A DNA stretch of 22,137 nt from Betaproteobacteria bacterium (GCA_947467405.1 CANIIN010000003.1:1-22137), one strand, 5' to 3'; shown: positions 1-7,859, numbered from the stretch's first letter. Program-made: numbers and translations. Notes: generated from the sequence alone by a model not told the origin.

Positions 1-128
1 CGTGCTGTCTGGAACTTGCCGCGCAGAACCCTGCAAGCGGGGCGAAAAGCAAACGGCAATCCCCGCATGACCACAATGCGCAAAGGCCCAAAGCATGCAT
101 GGACAATGGCAATGTGTGCGCATTCGAA

Positions 129-158
129 CCGTCATGCTGCGCTGCAATAGCGTAAAAT
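129..158 (+). promoter_or_regulatory. Possible promoter for the dehydrogenase gene
   Basis: A good -10-like hexamer, TAAAAT (153-158), lies 18 bases after a weak -35-like CCGTCA (129-134, three of six consensus positions). It is the most AT-rich promoter-like site in the leader. The weak -35 box keeps this tentative. Confidence 0.25.
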
Positions 159-234
159 CGTTGCTTGCTGCGGCGGCCCATCCGGCATGCGATCACACTG
201 GTTCGGCCACCTCTGTCTCTCATTGACTCGCTCA

Positions 235-367
235 CAGGTTGTTGAAAAAGGGGGGGTACGATCCCCCTTGACCCCCTAAATCAGGGGCTGATGAAAAACG
301 CTTCCCTCTGAAGCGATATCAATTTTCGATATGCAAGTCATGTCGGGAATCGTTTTTCAACAGCCTG
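235..367. repeat. IS-like/MITE-like inverted-repeat element, 133 bp
   Basis: The outer arms CAGGTTGTTGAAAAA (235-249) and TTTTTCAACAGCCTG (353-367) are inverted repeats matching at 14 of 15 positions. A second inner arm, TGATGAAAAACG (288-299), pairs with CGTTTTTCAACA (350-361) at 11 of 12. The interior is a chain of hairpins: a G-run/C-run stem (about 248-269), CCCCT/AGGGG (273-287) and CGCTTC/GAAGCG (299-315). There is no coding capacity and no clear target-site duplication. The ends resemble the GGCTGTTGAAAAA type of terminus seen in some insertion sequences, from memory. It could be a non-autonomous mobile element or a repetitive palindrome. Confidence 0.6.
294..315 (-). terminator. Terminator-like hairpin read on the minus strand
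   Basis: On the minus strand a perfect 6-bp stem CGCTTC/GAAGCG with loop AGAGG is followed directly by five T residues. That is the geometry of an intrinsic terminator. No minus-strand gene is seen upstream, so it may be a passenger of the repeat element rather than a working terminator. Its core (301-313) recurs at 7737-7749 and, inverted with one mismatch, at 12607-12619. Confidence 0.35.
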
Positions 368-393
368 CTAACTCTTCTGGCCGTCACCCATCC

Positions 394-3300
394 ATGCGCC
401 TGCGCGAAATCCCCTACAACTACACCTCGTTCTCGGACCGTGAAATCGTCATCCGGTTGCTGGGTACGCAGGCCTGGGATGTGCTGCTGGAACTGCGCGA
501 CGAACGCCGCACCGGCCGCTCGGCGCGCATGCTCTACGAAGTGCTGGGCGATATCTGGGTGGTTACACGCAACCCCTACCTGCAGGACGACCTGCTCGAC
601 AATCCCAAGCGCCGCGCCGCCCTGATCACAGCGCTGCACCACCGCCTGTCCGAAATCGACAAGCGTCGCGGCAGCCCAGACGACGATGTGACCGGTGGCG
701 AAAACCATTTGGACAGCGCGGACCGCGACAGCAAGGTGCGCTTTCTGCTCGAACGCGCCCGCCAGGCCATTGCCGCGTTCGAACGCAGCTTCGTCGACGA
801 CGCCGGTCTGCGCGCCAAAGTCATGCGCCGGTTGTCGCGCAATACGCGTCGCGACAACATCCAGTTCGACGGCTTGGCGCGTGTCTCGCATGTCACGGAC
901 GCCACCGACTGGCGCGTTGAGTACCCCTTTGTGGTGGTCAATCCGGACACCGAAGCGGAGACCACCCAGCTCGTCAGGAATTGCATAGAGTTAGGACTGA
1001 CTATCATCCCGCGAGGCGGTGGTACTGGTTATACGGGCGGTGCGGTACCCCTGTCTCGACTGTCAGCAGTGATCAACACCGAGAAGCTCGACTTCCTGTC
1101 CGAAGTCGAAATGGTGCCATTGCCCGGGCTCGCCGAACCCGTGCCGACCATCCGCTGCGGTGCCGGCGCCGTGACGCGCCGCGTCATGGACGCGGCCGAG
1201 CGCGCCGGCTTTGTGTTTGCCGTGGATCCGACCTCGGCCGACGCCTCGTGCATCGGCGGCAACATCGCCATGAATGCCGGCGGCAAGAAGGCCGTGCTGT
1301 GGGGCACGGCGGTCGACAATCTCGCGTCCTGGCGCATGGTCGATCCGACCGGCCACTTCCTGGAAGTCACGCGTCTCAACCACAACCTTGGCAAGATCCA
1401 CGAAGTCGATGTGGCGCGCTTTTCCATCCAGCGTTATCGACGCGATGGCGTCACGCCCTACGGCGAGGCGGAAGTCCTGGCCATCCCGGGGGCGACATTC
1501 CGCAAGGCCGGCCTCGGCAAGGACGTCACCGACAAGTTCCTGGGCGGCCTGCCCGGCATCCAGAAAGAAGGCTGCGACGGGCTGATCACCTCGGCACGCT
1601 TCATCGTGCACAAGATGCCCAAGGCCATCCGCACGGTCTGCCTGGAGTTCTTCGGCCAGGTTCGAGATTCGGTGCCGGCCATCGTCGAAATCAAGAATTT
1701 CCTCGACGCTGCACCGGGCGCCACGCTGGCCGGCCTGGAGCATCTCGACGAGCGTTACCTGAAGGCAGTCGGCTACGCCACCAAGGCGCGCCGCGCGGGT
1801 CGGCCGAAAATGGTGCTGTTCGGCGACATCGTCGGCGCCAATGACGATGACGTGGCGCGCGCCGCCTCCGAAGTGGTGCGCATCGCCAACGTGCGCGGCG
1901 GCGAAGGATTCATCGCCGTGTCCGCCGAAGCACGCAAGACCTTCTGGCTGGATCGCTCGCGCACGGCGGCCATCGCGCGCCACACCAACGCGTTCAAGGT
2001 GAACGAGGACGTGGTGATTCCGCTCGACCGCCTGGGTGGATACTCGGACGGCATCGAGCGCATCAACATCGAGCTGTCCATCATCAACAAGCTCGCACTC
2101 ATCGATGCACTGGACGAGTTCTTCGCCGGCCAGCTGCCGCTGGTGCAGTTCGAGGAAAAAGTTGCCGCCACGGAGCTGCTCGGCGACCGTGTGGAACAGG
2201 CCCGCACCCTGTTGCGTGAAACACGCGCGCGCTGGCAGTACCTGCTGGACAATCTTGACGCCCGTCCCGCCGAACTCGGCGAGAAGATCCCCGCGCTGGC
2301 AGGTCTCGCTGCGGCCGTGCAACAGGCCACGGTGTTCTCCCTGCTGCAGGTCCACACCGTGCGCGTGTCCTGGAAGGAAGAAGTGCGCGCACAGCTCGAG
2401 CGCATTTTCGACGGCGTGGCGTTCCGCAAGGTGCTGGAGGGCGCGGAGGCCGTGCACAAGAGCGTGCTGCGCGGCCGCGTGTTCGTGGCCCTGCACATGC
2501 ACGCCGGCGACGGCAACGTGCACACCAACATTCCGGTCAACTCCGACAATTACGAGATGCTGCAGGCGGCCAACACCGCGGTGGCGCGCATCATGCGCCT
2601 GGCCAAGTCGCTGGGCGGGGTGATTTCCGGCGAACACGGCATCGGCATCACCAAGCTGGAGTTCCTCGAGGAACACGAGATCGCGGCGTTCCGCGATTAC
2701 AAGCAGCGCGTCGATCCCGAGGGCCGCTTCAATCTCGGCAAGCTGATGGCCGGCGGCGACCTGGAAAACGCCTACACGCCCTCGTTCAACCTGCTGGGCG
2801 CCGAATCGCTGATCCTCGAGCACTCCGACATCGGCGGCATTTCCAGTTCGATCAAGGACTGTCTGCGCTGCGGCAAGTGCAAGCCGGTGTGCTCGACCCA
2901 CGTGCCGCGCGCCAACCTGCTGTATTCGCCGCGCAACAAGATTCTCGCCACCGGCCTGCTCATCGAAGCCTTCCTGTACGAAGAGCAGACCCGGCGCGGC
3001 ATCTCCATCAAGCACTTCGACGAGTTCGGCGACGTGGCCGATCACTGCACGATCTGCCACAAGTGCCTGAATCCCTGCCCGGTGGACATCGATTTCGGCG
3101 ACGTGTCGATTGCCATGCGCAATTTCCTGCGTCAGCACGGCAAGAAGAAATTCAATCCCGGCACCGCGACCGCCATGGCCTTTCTCACCGCCAAGGACCC
3201 GGCCACCATCAAGATGGCGCGCGTGCTCATGGTGGATATCGGCTACAAGCTGCAGCGCTTCGGCTACCGGGTGGCCAAGGCGCTCGGCCTGATCCAGAGC

Positions 3301-4266
3301 CAGACCAAGGCGCCGCCCGCGACGGTCGGCAAACCGGCCCTGAAGGCGCAGGTGATCCACTTCATCAACAAGCCCATGCCGGGCGGCCTGCCGAAGAAGA
3401 CCTCGCGCGCGCTGCTGGACATCGAGGATCGCAATTTCGTGCCGGTGATCCGCGACCCGAAGAAGGTCACGGAGGAATCCGACGCCGTGTTCTATTTTCC
3501 GGGCTGCGGCTCGGAGCGGCTGTTCGGGCAGGTGGGCCTGGCCACGCAGGCCATGCTGTACGAAGTCGGCGCGGTGACGGTGCTGCCGCCAGGCTACCTG
3601 TGCTGCGGCTATCCGCAGACCGCAGCCGGCGAACACGATCAGGGCCAGGCCATCATCACCGACAATCGCGTGCTGTTCCACCGCGTGGCGAACACCTTGA
3701 ACTACCTCGACATCAAGACGGTCATCGTGTCGTGCGGAACATGCCTCGATCAACTGGAGAAGTACGAGTTCAGCAAGATCTTCCCGGGCTGCCGCCTGCT
3801 CGACATTCACGAGTACCTGGCGGAGAAGGGTGTGCACCTGGAGGGCATTACCGGCACGCGCTACATGTATCACGACCCCTGCCACTCGCCGATCAAGACT
3901 GCGCAACCGATGAAGATCGTCAACCAGATCATGGGCGGCGGTGTGGAACTGAACGACCGTTGCTGCGGCGAATCGGGCACCCTGGCTGTCACGCGACCGG
4001 ATGTGTCCACGCAAGTGCGCTTCCGCAAACAGGAAGAAATGCTCAAGGGCACCGCCAAGCTGCGCGCCGACGGCTTCGACGGCGACGTAAAAATTCTCAC
4101 CTCCTGCCCGTCCTGCCTGCAGGGACTGTCGCGTTATGACGACGATGCCGGCACCAGCGCCGATTACATCGTGGTCGAAGTCGCCAAGCATCTGCTCGGA
4201 GCCAACTGGATGGCCGATTACGTGGCCAAGGCCAACCGCGGCGGCATCGAACGCGTGCTGCTCTAG
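394..4266 (+). CDS. FAD-linked oxidoreductase with DUF3683, Fe-S and cysteine-rich (CCG) domains
   Basis: A 1290-residue multidomain redox enzyme, probably a flavin dehydrogenase of a hydroxy acid (D-lactate/glycolate-like) passing electrons through Fe-S clusters to the quinone pool; the substrate is not known. Domains in order: DUF3683 (about 1-180); PCMH-type FAD binding with PRGGGTGYTGG at 206-216; FAD-oxidase C-terminal region with the HMHAGDGNVH motif at 701-710 and GEHGIGITK after it; two 4Fe-4S motifs (Cys 823/826/829/833 and 885/888/891/895); then two CCG modules (PGCGSE near 1037, CC at 1070-1071, SCGTC near 1115, DPCH, CC at 1190-1191, SCPSC near 1238). The combination resembles a Dld/GlcD-type subunit fused to a GlpC/GlcF-type subunit. 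ATG 394 is chosen because recognisable family sequence (RLREIPYNYTSF) begins there; in-frame ATGs at 331 and 340 lie inside the repeat element. The TAG stop is in frame with the next gene. Confidence 0.9.
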   Translation: MRLREIPYNYTSFSDREIVIRLLGTQAWDVLLELRDERRTGRSARMLYEVLGDIWVVTRNPYLQDDLLDNPKRRAALITALHHRLSEIDKRRGSPDDDVTGGENHLDSADRDSKVRFLLERARQAIAAFERSFVDDAGLRAKVMRRLSRNTRRDNIQFDGLARVSHVTDATDWRVEYPFVVVNPDTEAETTQLVRNCIELGLTIIPRGGGTGYTGGAVPLSRLSAVINTEKLDFLSEVEMVPLPGLAEPVPTIRCGAGAVTRRVMDAAERAGFVFAVDPTSADASCIGGNIAMNAGGKKAVLWGTAVDNLASWRMVDPTGHFLEVTRLNHNLGKIHEVDVARFSIQRYRRDGVTPYGEAEVLAIPGATFRKAGLGKDVTDKFLGGLPGIQKEGCDGLITSARFIVHKMPKAIRTVCLEFFGQVRDSVPAIVEIKNFLDAAPGATLAGLEHLDERYLKAVGYATKARRAGRPKMVLFGDIVGANDDDVARAASEVVRIANVRGGEGFIAVSAEARKTFWLDRSRTAAIARHTNAFKVNEDVVIPLDRLGGYSDGIERINIELSIINKLALIDALDEFFAGQLPLVQFEEKVAATELLGDRVEQARTLLRETRARWQYLLDNLDARPAELGEKIPALAGLAAAVQQATVFSLLQVHTVRVSWKEEVRAQLERIFDGVAFRKVLEGAEAVHKSVLRGRVFVALHMHAGDGNVHTNIPVNSDNYEMLQAANTAVARIMRLAKSLGGVISGEHGIGITKLEFLEEHEIAAFRDYKQRVDPEGRFNLGKLMAGGDLENAYTPSFNLLGAESLILEHSDIGGISSSIKDCLRCGKCKPVCSTHVPRANLLYSPRNKILATGLLIEAFLYEEQTRRGISIKHFDEFGDVADHCTICHKCLNPCPVDIDFGDVSIAMRNFLRQHGKKKFNPGTATAMAFLTAKDPATIKMARVLMVDIGYKLQRFGYRVAKALGLIQSQTKAPPATVGKPALKAQVIHFINKPMPGGLPKKTSRALLDIEDRNFVPVIRDPKKVTEESDAVFYFPGCGSERLFGQVGLATQAMLYEVGAVTVLPPGYLCCGYPQTAAGEHDQGQAIITDNRVLFHRVANTLNYLDIKTVIVSCGTCLDQLEKYEFSKIFPGCRLLDIHEYLAEKGVHLEGITGTRYMYHDPCHSPIKTAQPMKIVNQIMGGGVELNDRCCGESGTLAVTRPDVSTQVRFRKQEEMLKGTAKLRADGFDGDVKILTSCPSCLQGLSRYDDDAGTSADYIVVEVAKHLLGANWMADYVAKANRGGIERVLL

Positions 4267-4287
4267 AACGCGGCCAAGGATGGCCAC

Positions 4288-5445
4288 CTGAACCGCGCCC
4301 TGTATGCGCTGGCGATCGGCAACTTTGCCGTCGCGACGGCGGCCTTTACCGTGCTGGGCCTGCTCAAGCCCATTGCCGACAACCTGGGCATATCCATTGC
4401 AGCCGCCGGGCAACTGATGACGGTCTATTCGATTGCCTACGCGGTCGGCTCGCCCTTCCTGGTGGTGTTCAGCGGCCGGCTGATGCGGCGCAACGTCGTG
4501 CTGCTGGGGCTGGCGCTGATGCTGGCGGGTGTCGTCGCCTCGGCCGTCGCGCCCAGTACCATCGTGCTCTACCTCACCCGCATCATCGTCGCCTTCGGCG
4601 CCGCGCTGTACACACCCACGGCCGCGCTGGTCGCGCTGACCATCAGTCCACCCGACCAGCGCATGCGCGGCCTGTCGCTGGTGCTCAGCGGGCTGACCGT
4701 GGCGCAGATCATCGGCATTCCCATCGGCACCTACATCGGCGGCGAGTTCGGCTGGCGCTGGGGCATGCTGGTCGCCGCGCCCACCGCCGCCATCGCCATC
4801 GTGATGATCGCGCGACTGGTGCCGCGCGACATCCCCTTCCACCCGCCGACCTTTGCCACCTTCGGCGAGGCGCTGCGCGACTGGCGACTTGGGCTGGTGA
4901 TTGCCGTCATGGTAGTCATGGGCAGCGGACAGTTCATGGTCACCACCTACATTGCGCCGGTGATTGCCGAGAAAACCGGAGCGGGATCGGAAGTCATCTC
5001 CATCATGTTCATCATCTTCGGCATCGCGGCGATGACCGGCACCATCATCGGCGGCCGCATGGGAGACCGTCTGGGGCCAGCCCGGACGCTGGTGCTGGTG
5101 CTGTCCATGACGACCATCACCGCCATGCTGTTCCCGCTGATCGGAACCTCTGTCGTCGTCGCGGGCCTGGTCACGGCGCTATGGGCCTTCAGCACCTTTG
5201 CCACCATGCCCGTGCAACAGGCGCGAGTCGCTCTGACCGCCTCGCCAGCCAGCAGCAGCGTGGCGCTGTCGCTCAACGCCACGGCCATCTACATTGCGAC
5301 CGCCGTCGGCGCCTCGGCCGGCGGGGCGGTCATTGCAGTCAGCGGAACGGCCAGCGTGCCGTGGGCGGCACTGCCGATACTGCTCGGCGCCATCGTGCTG
5401 GTGTTGTTCTCGGAGCGTGTCCTGCGCAAGTCGCGCGTGCGCTGA
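4288..5445 (+). CDS. MFS transporter (DHA1-like) with irregular start
   Basis: A polytopic inner-membrane permease of about 385 residues with roughly 12 hydrophobic segments. It resembles the AraJ/YdhP-like drug:H+ antiporter branch of the major facilitator superfamily. The GRLMRRN loop after TM2 and GGRMGDRLG in the second half are MFS motif-A loops. The substrate is unknown. The first ATG/GTG/TTG in frame is GTG 4351, which would cut into TM1. The hydrophobic frame is open back to the upstream gene's TAG with no ATG, GTG or TTG. CTG 4288 has AAGGA (4276-4280) 7 nt upstream and is used here. Alternatively ATG 4280 (reading M-A-T then TGA) is the old start, and one base has been lost. The short gap indicates cotranscription with the dehydrogenase. 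Confidence 0.75.
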   Translation: MNRALYALAIGNFAVATAAFTVLGLLKPIADNLGISIAAAGQLMTVYSIAYAVGSPFLVVFSGRLMRRNVVLLGLALMLAGVVASAVAPSTIVLYLTRIIVAFGAALYTPTAALVALTISPPDQRMRGLSLVLSGLTVAQIIGIPIGTYIGGEFGWRWGMLVAAPTAAIAIVMIARLVPRDIPFHPPTFATFGEALRDWRLGLVIAVMVVMGSGQFMVTTYIAPVIAEKTGAGSEVISIMFIIFGIAAMTGTIIGGRMGDRLGPARTLVLVLSMTTITAMLFPLIGTSVVVAGLVTALWAFSTFATMPVQQARVALTASPASSSVALSLNATAIYIATAVGASAGGAVIAVSGTASVPWAALPILLGAIVLVLFSERVLRKSRVR

Positions 5446-5460
5446 AGCCGCCGGCTCCCG

Positions 5461-5479
5461 CGCCGTTGCGAAAACGGCG
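5461..5479 (+). terminator. Hairpin after the MFS gene
   Basis: A perfect 7-bp stem CGCCGTT/AACGGCG with loop GCGAA lies 16 bases past the MFS stop. The nearest T-run (5499-5503) is about 20 bases further on, so this is weak as an intrinsic terminator. Confidence 0.25.
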
Positions 5480-5611
5480 GCAAGTCGTTCTGTTATGCTT
5501 TTTGCACGTCATGGGTCCGGTTCGGGACGAAGTCCTGATGCCACGTGCAGGCCGGATCCGCGCCAACAACGAGAACAAGTACCGGTTTCAGGCCGGAGGA
5601 GGGCTTTGGCC

Positions 5612-6034
5612 GTGACAAAATTGACGGCGGGTCAGTGTGAACTGTGCGACTCTGCAGGTGGAGATGTGCTCTGGCAGGACGACTGCTGCCGCGTCATTGC
5701 GGTGGCGGATTCGGGTTTTCCAGGATTCTGCCGCGTCATCCTCCAATCACATGTTGCCGAAATGACCGATCTTCTGCCCGACATCCGCGACCGTCTCCTG
5801 AAAACCGTCTTGGCGACGGAGTCGGCGTTGCGCGAAATCATGAGCCCGCACAAGATCAACCTCGCCTGTCTCGGCAACATAATTCCTCACCTTCACTGGC
5901 ATGTGATCCCGCGCTTTCGCGACGACAGCCACTTCCCCGATTCGGTCTGGGCAACGGCACGACGCGTTTCAACCAAGCGGCCTGAACCGGATCGCGATCG
6001 CCTGGTTGCCCACCTGCGCCACGTACTGGGGTAG
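5612..6034 (+). CDS. HIT family nucleotide-binding protein
   Basis: A 140-residue histidine-triad protein, probably a soluble nucleotidyl hydrolase or transferase of the Ap4A/AMP-conjugate type. The catalytic triad is HLHWH at residues 93-97, followed by VIPRF, preceded by an N-rich strand (NLACLGNIIP) as in HIT hydrolases. An N-terminal CELC pair could be half of a zinc site, as in some HIT proteins. GTG 5612 is chosen because GGAGGAGGG (5595-5603) lies 8 nt upstream. TTG 5606 is in frame but too close to that ribosome site, and longer in-frame extensions run through non-coding-looking sequence. The stop is only 9 nt before the next ATG, so it is cotranscribed with the first PilZ-like gene. 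The exact substrate cannot be read from sequence. Confidence 0.85.
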   Translation: MTKLTAGQCELCDSAGGDVLWQDDCCRVIAVADSGFPGFCRVILQSHVAEMTDLLPDIRDRLLKTVLATESALREIMSPHKINLACLGNIIPHLHWHVIPRFRDDSHFPDSVWATARRVSTKRPEPDRDRLVAHLRHVLG

Positions 6035-6043
6035 GAAGCGCTC

Positions 6044-7684
6044 ATGTCCAATTTCGATCTTCCCCTCATCACCGCCGACGCCCGGCCGGACTTCACCGAC
6101 GCCAGAAGTTGCCAGGACTGGCTGCAGGCGCTGCCGCTGATCAACGTCGCACCGACACACGGTCGCCTGCTCGGTGAACTGGAAGAACTGAACTGTTTCG
6201 AAATGCCGGCCAGCGAACGCCTGAAGATTCTCGAGTTGATGCTCGAGCCGATCCGCTTCGTGCAGAACGAGCACGCGCGAAAATTCGCGAATCGCACCGT
6301 TCCCCTGGCCAAGCCGGAGCGCGAGATCCTGAGCAACATCATTGCGCTGTGGACGGCGCTCGGCCACGGCTATCTGCGCTGCATGCAGGCGCTGACCGGC
6401 GTGGAGCATGCGCTCCTGGCCGGTTCCGGGCAACTGGCGCTGGTGGCCCAGCGCGCCTTGTGGTGCACCATGCAGAAAATGGGCGAACGCTACAAGTGCT
6501 ATCAGCAACCGGCGCCGAACGAGTGGGAATTGCTGCACCACATCTATGCCGTGGCCGAGGAGCGCAGCATCGTCGACGTTCAGGTCGATCATCCCATCCA
6601 CAAGGACAAGCGCAAGGCCACCTGCATGGAAACCTACCTGCAGGCCCTGCTCATCGACATCGCCAACCCCAACGAACAGACATCACGCCAGTTGGCCATC
6701 ACGGCGCGCTGGCTGGACCGTTTCGCCTTCAAGGCCCGCGTGCTGCCGATCCAGGCGCCGCCAAACGACAAACCTGACGACAAATCGATGCGGCCGATTT
6801 GCGTACGGCTGGACGGCGGCACCGGTCCGTCTCGCGCTGAAGCCGCCCTGCCACCCGACACGCAGACGCTGCGGCAGATCGATGTCACGGAACTCGGGCG
6901 CAGCCTGCGCAAGCGCCTGTCGGCGCTCAAGGAAGGCGAGCAGCCCGCCAACCTCGGCCTGGGCGACGATGTGCCAGTCCAATTCGCCGAAAACTTTCTG
7001 ACGCTGCTGCACCGCCTGTGGTGCGAAGACCGTGCGCCGCGCACACCGGCCAGGAAAAGTGCGTCCGCGAACGCATTACTCGCCACCGGCATGGGCGCGG
7101 TCCACTTTTTCCTGTCCGGCCTGCCCTTCAAGCAACCGGGCGAGGCCAAGGAGCTGACCAAGGCGCAGCACGAAGAGATCGCCACGTTCGGTCGTATCGC
7201 CACGCGACAGGATGACGAATACGCCAGGCTGCAGGGCTTCAAGCTGGAGTCATGGCGCATCCTGGACGAGAGCATCGCCGGCTTTCGCCTGCAGCGCGAC
7301 GACGGGGCGGGCCGTTTCATGCACGGCCAACTCGTGGCCATCTGCCCGGCCGATTCGAAGCACTTCATACTCAGCGCGGTGCGCTGGCTGGCAGCCGATG
7401 GAGACTTCAATCCGGAAATCGGCGTACGGGCGATTCCCGGCATCCCGCAGTGCATCGCCGTCCGCTCAACCGGCCTGAATGCCATGGCGGAAAAATACAT
7501 CCCGGCGTTGATGCTGCCGGAAGTGGCCGCGTTGCGGTCACCGGCCTCGCTCATGCTGCCGGTGGGCTGGTTCAAACCCAAGCGCGCCATCGATGTGTAC
7601 CTCGATCGCCCGCAGACCATGTTGCTGACCGGCGTCCTCGAACGCGGCAGCGACTACGAGAGAGTGTCATTCACCCCCGTCTGA
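6044..7684 (+). CDS. Uncharacterised protein, PilZ-like C-terminal motif (paralogue 1)
   Basis: A 546-residue protein with no signal peptide or membrane segment, so probably cytoplasmic. The N-terminal 330 residues look mainly helical. A conserved block (TELGRSLRKRLSAL, then a GLG motif) is shared with the next gene. The C-terminal part has RIATR at residues 384-388, then 19 residues, then DESIAG at 408-413. This fits the RxxxR...(D/N)xSxxG signature of PilZ cyclic di-GMP receptors, with strand-rich sequence following. I do not recognise the full family with certainty; the cyclic di-GMP role is inference. It follows the HIT gene by 9 nt with its own GGAAG ribosome site, so the two are an operon. 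Its closest relative in the window is the gene at 7939-9624, with matching domain order throughout. Confidence 0.8.
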   Translation: MSNFDLPLITADARPDFTDARSCQDWLQALPLINVAPTHGRLLGELEELNCFEMPASERLKILELMLEPIRFVQNEHARKFANRTVPLAKPEREILSNIIALWTALGHGYLRCMQALTGVEHALLAGSGQLALVAQRALWCTMQKMGERYKCYQQPAPNEWELLHHIYAVAEERSIVDVQVDHPIHKDKRKATCMETYLQALLIDIANPNEQTSRQLAITARWLDRFAFKARVLPIQAPPNDKPDDKSMRPICVRLDGGTGPSRAEAALPPDTQTLRQIDVTELGRSLRKRLSALKEGEQPANLGLGDDVPVQFAENFLTLLHRLWCEDRAPRTPARKSASANALLATGMGAVHFFLSGLPFKQPGEAKELTKAQHEEIATFGRIATRQDDEYARLQGFKLESWRILDESIAGFRLQRDDGAGRFMHGQLVAICPADSKHFILSAVRWLAADGDFNPEIGVRAIPGIPQCIAVRSTGLNAMAEKYIPALMLPEVAALRSPASLMLPVGWFKPKRAIDVYLDRPQTMLLTGVLERGSDYERVSFTPV

Positions 7685-7690
7685 AACAGG

Positions 7691-7751
7691 TAGGGAAGCG
7701 CTAATCAAGTGCAGAAAATCAGCATGCCTCGAAAAGCTTCCCTCTGAAGTG
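7691..7751 (+). repeat. Dispersed intergenic repeat, copy in plus orientation
   Basis: This 61-bp stretch begins TAGGGAAGCGCT and ends CTTCCCTCTGAAGTG. The reverse complement of 12605-12665 matches it without gaps at about 44 of 61 positions, including 11 of the first 12 and 13 of the last 13-base block start-to-end except one or two. Internally AGGGAAGC (7692-7699) and GCTTCCCT (7736-7743) are a perfect inverted repeat, while CTTC/GAAG (7737-7749) can form an alternative small hairpin. A G-run/C-run stem follows (7751-7755 with 7770-7774), competing with CAAGG/CCTTG (7761-7777). Confidence 0.6.
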
Positions 7752-7831
7752 GGGGATATACAAGGCTTGCCCCCTTGTTCAGTGAATACGTAGCAGCATC
7801 ACGACAGAGGCCGCCGCACAGGGCCCGTTGA

Positions 7832-7859
7832 TTGACAGGCTGGATCGAGCGCAAAGGAT
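7832..7859 (+). promoter_or_regulatory. Possible promoter for paralogue 2
   Basis: A perfect -35 hexamer TTGACA (7832-7837) is followed after 16 bases by AAGGAT (7854-7859), which matches three of six -10 positions. It lies about 80 bases before the chosen start of the next gene, in a 254-base gap, so the second paralogue may be transcribed independently of the HIT operon. Confidence 0.35.

Larger units (their letters stand above)
1..393. other. Gene-free leader upstream of the FAD/Fe-S dehydrogenase
   Basis: No convincing coding region is seen here. Visible items are an 8-bp perfect inverted repeat (AATGCGCA at 75-82, TGCGCATT at 117-124), a possible -10 box TAAAAT at 153-158, and the inverted-repeat element at 235-367. 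Between the element and the ATG at 394 there is no clear Shine-Dalgarno sequence. A plus-strand transcript starting near 165 would have a highly structured leader of about 230 nt. Confidence 0.6.

Noticed and set aside
235..393. Target-site duplication around the inverted-repeat element
   Set aside because: Flanks GCTCA and CTAAC do not match beyond chance, so no duplication is claimed.
1063..4842. A 1259-codon ORF on the minus strand opposite the dehydrogenase and MFS genes
   Set aside because: Its translation is His/Gln/Arg/Gly/Asp-rich with no domain motif. It follows the third-position GC pattern of the plus-strand genes, which show intact cofactor motifs. It is a codon-bias shadow.
5294..6034. 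A longer form of the HIT protein starting inside the MFS gene
   Set aside because: The extra 106 residues are Arg/Ser/Cys-rich off-frame sequence; GTG 5612 with GGAGGAGGG gives the family length.
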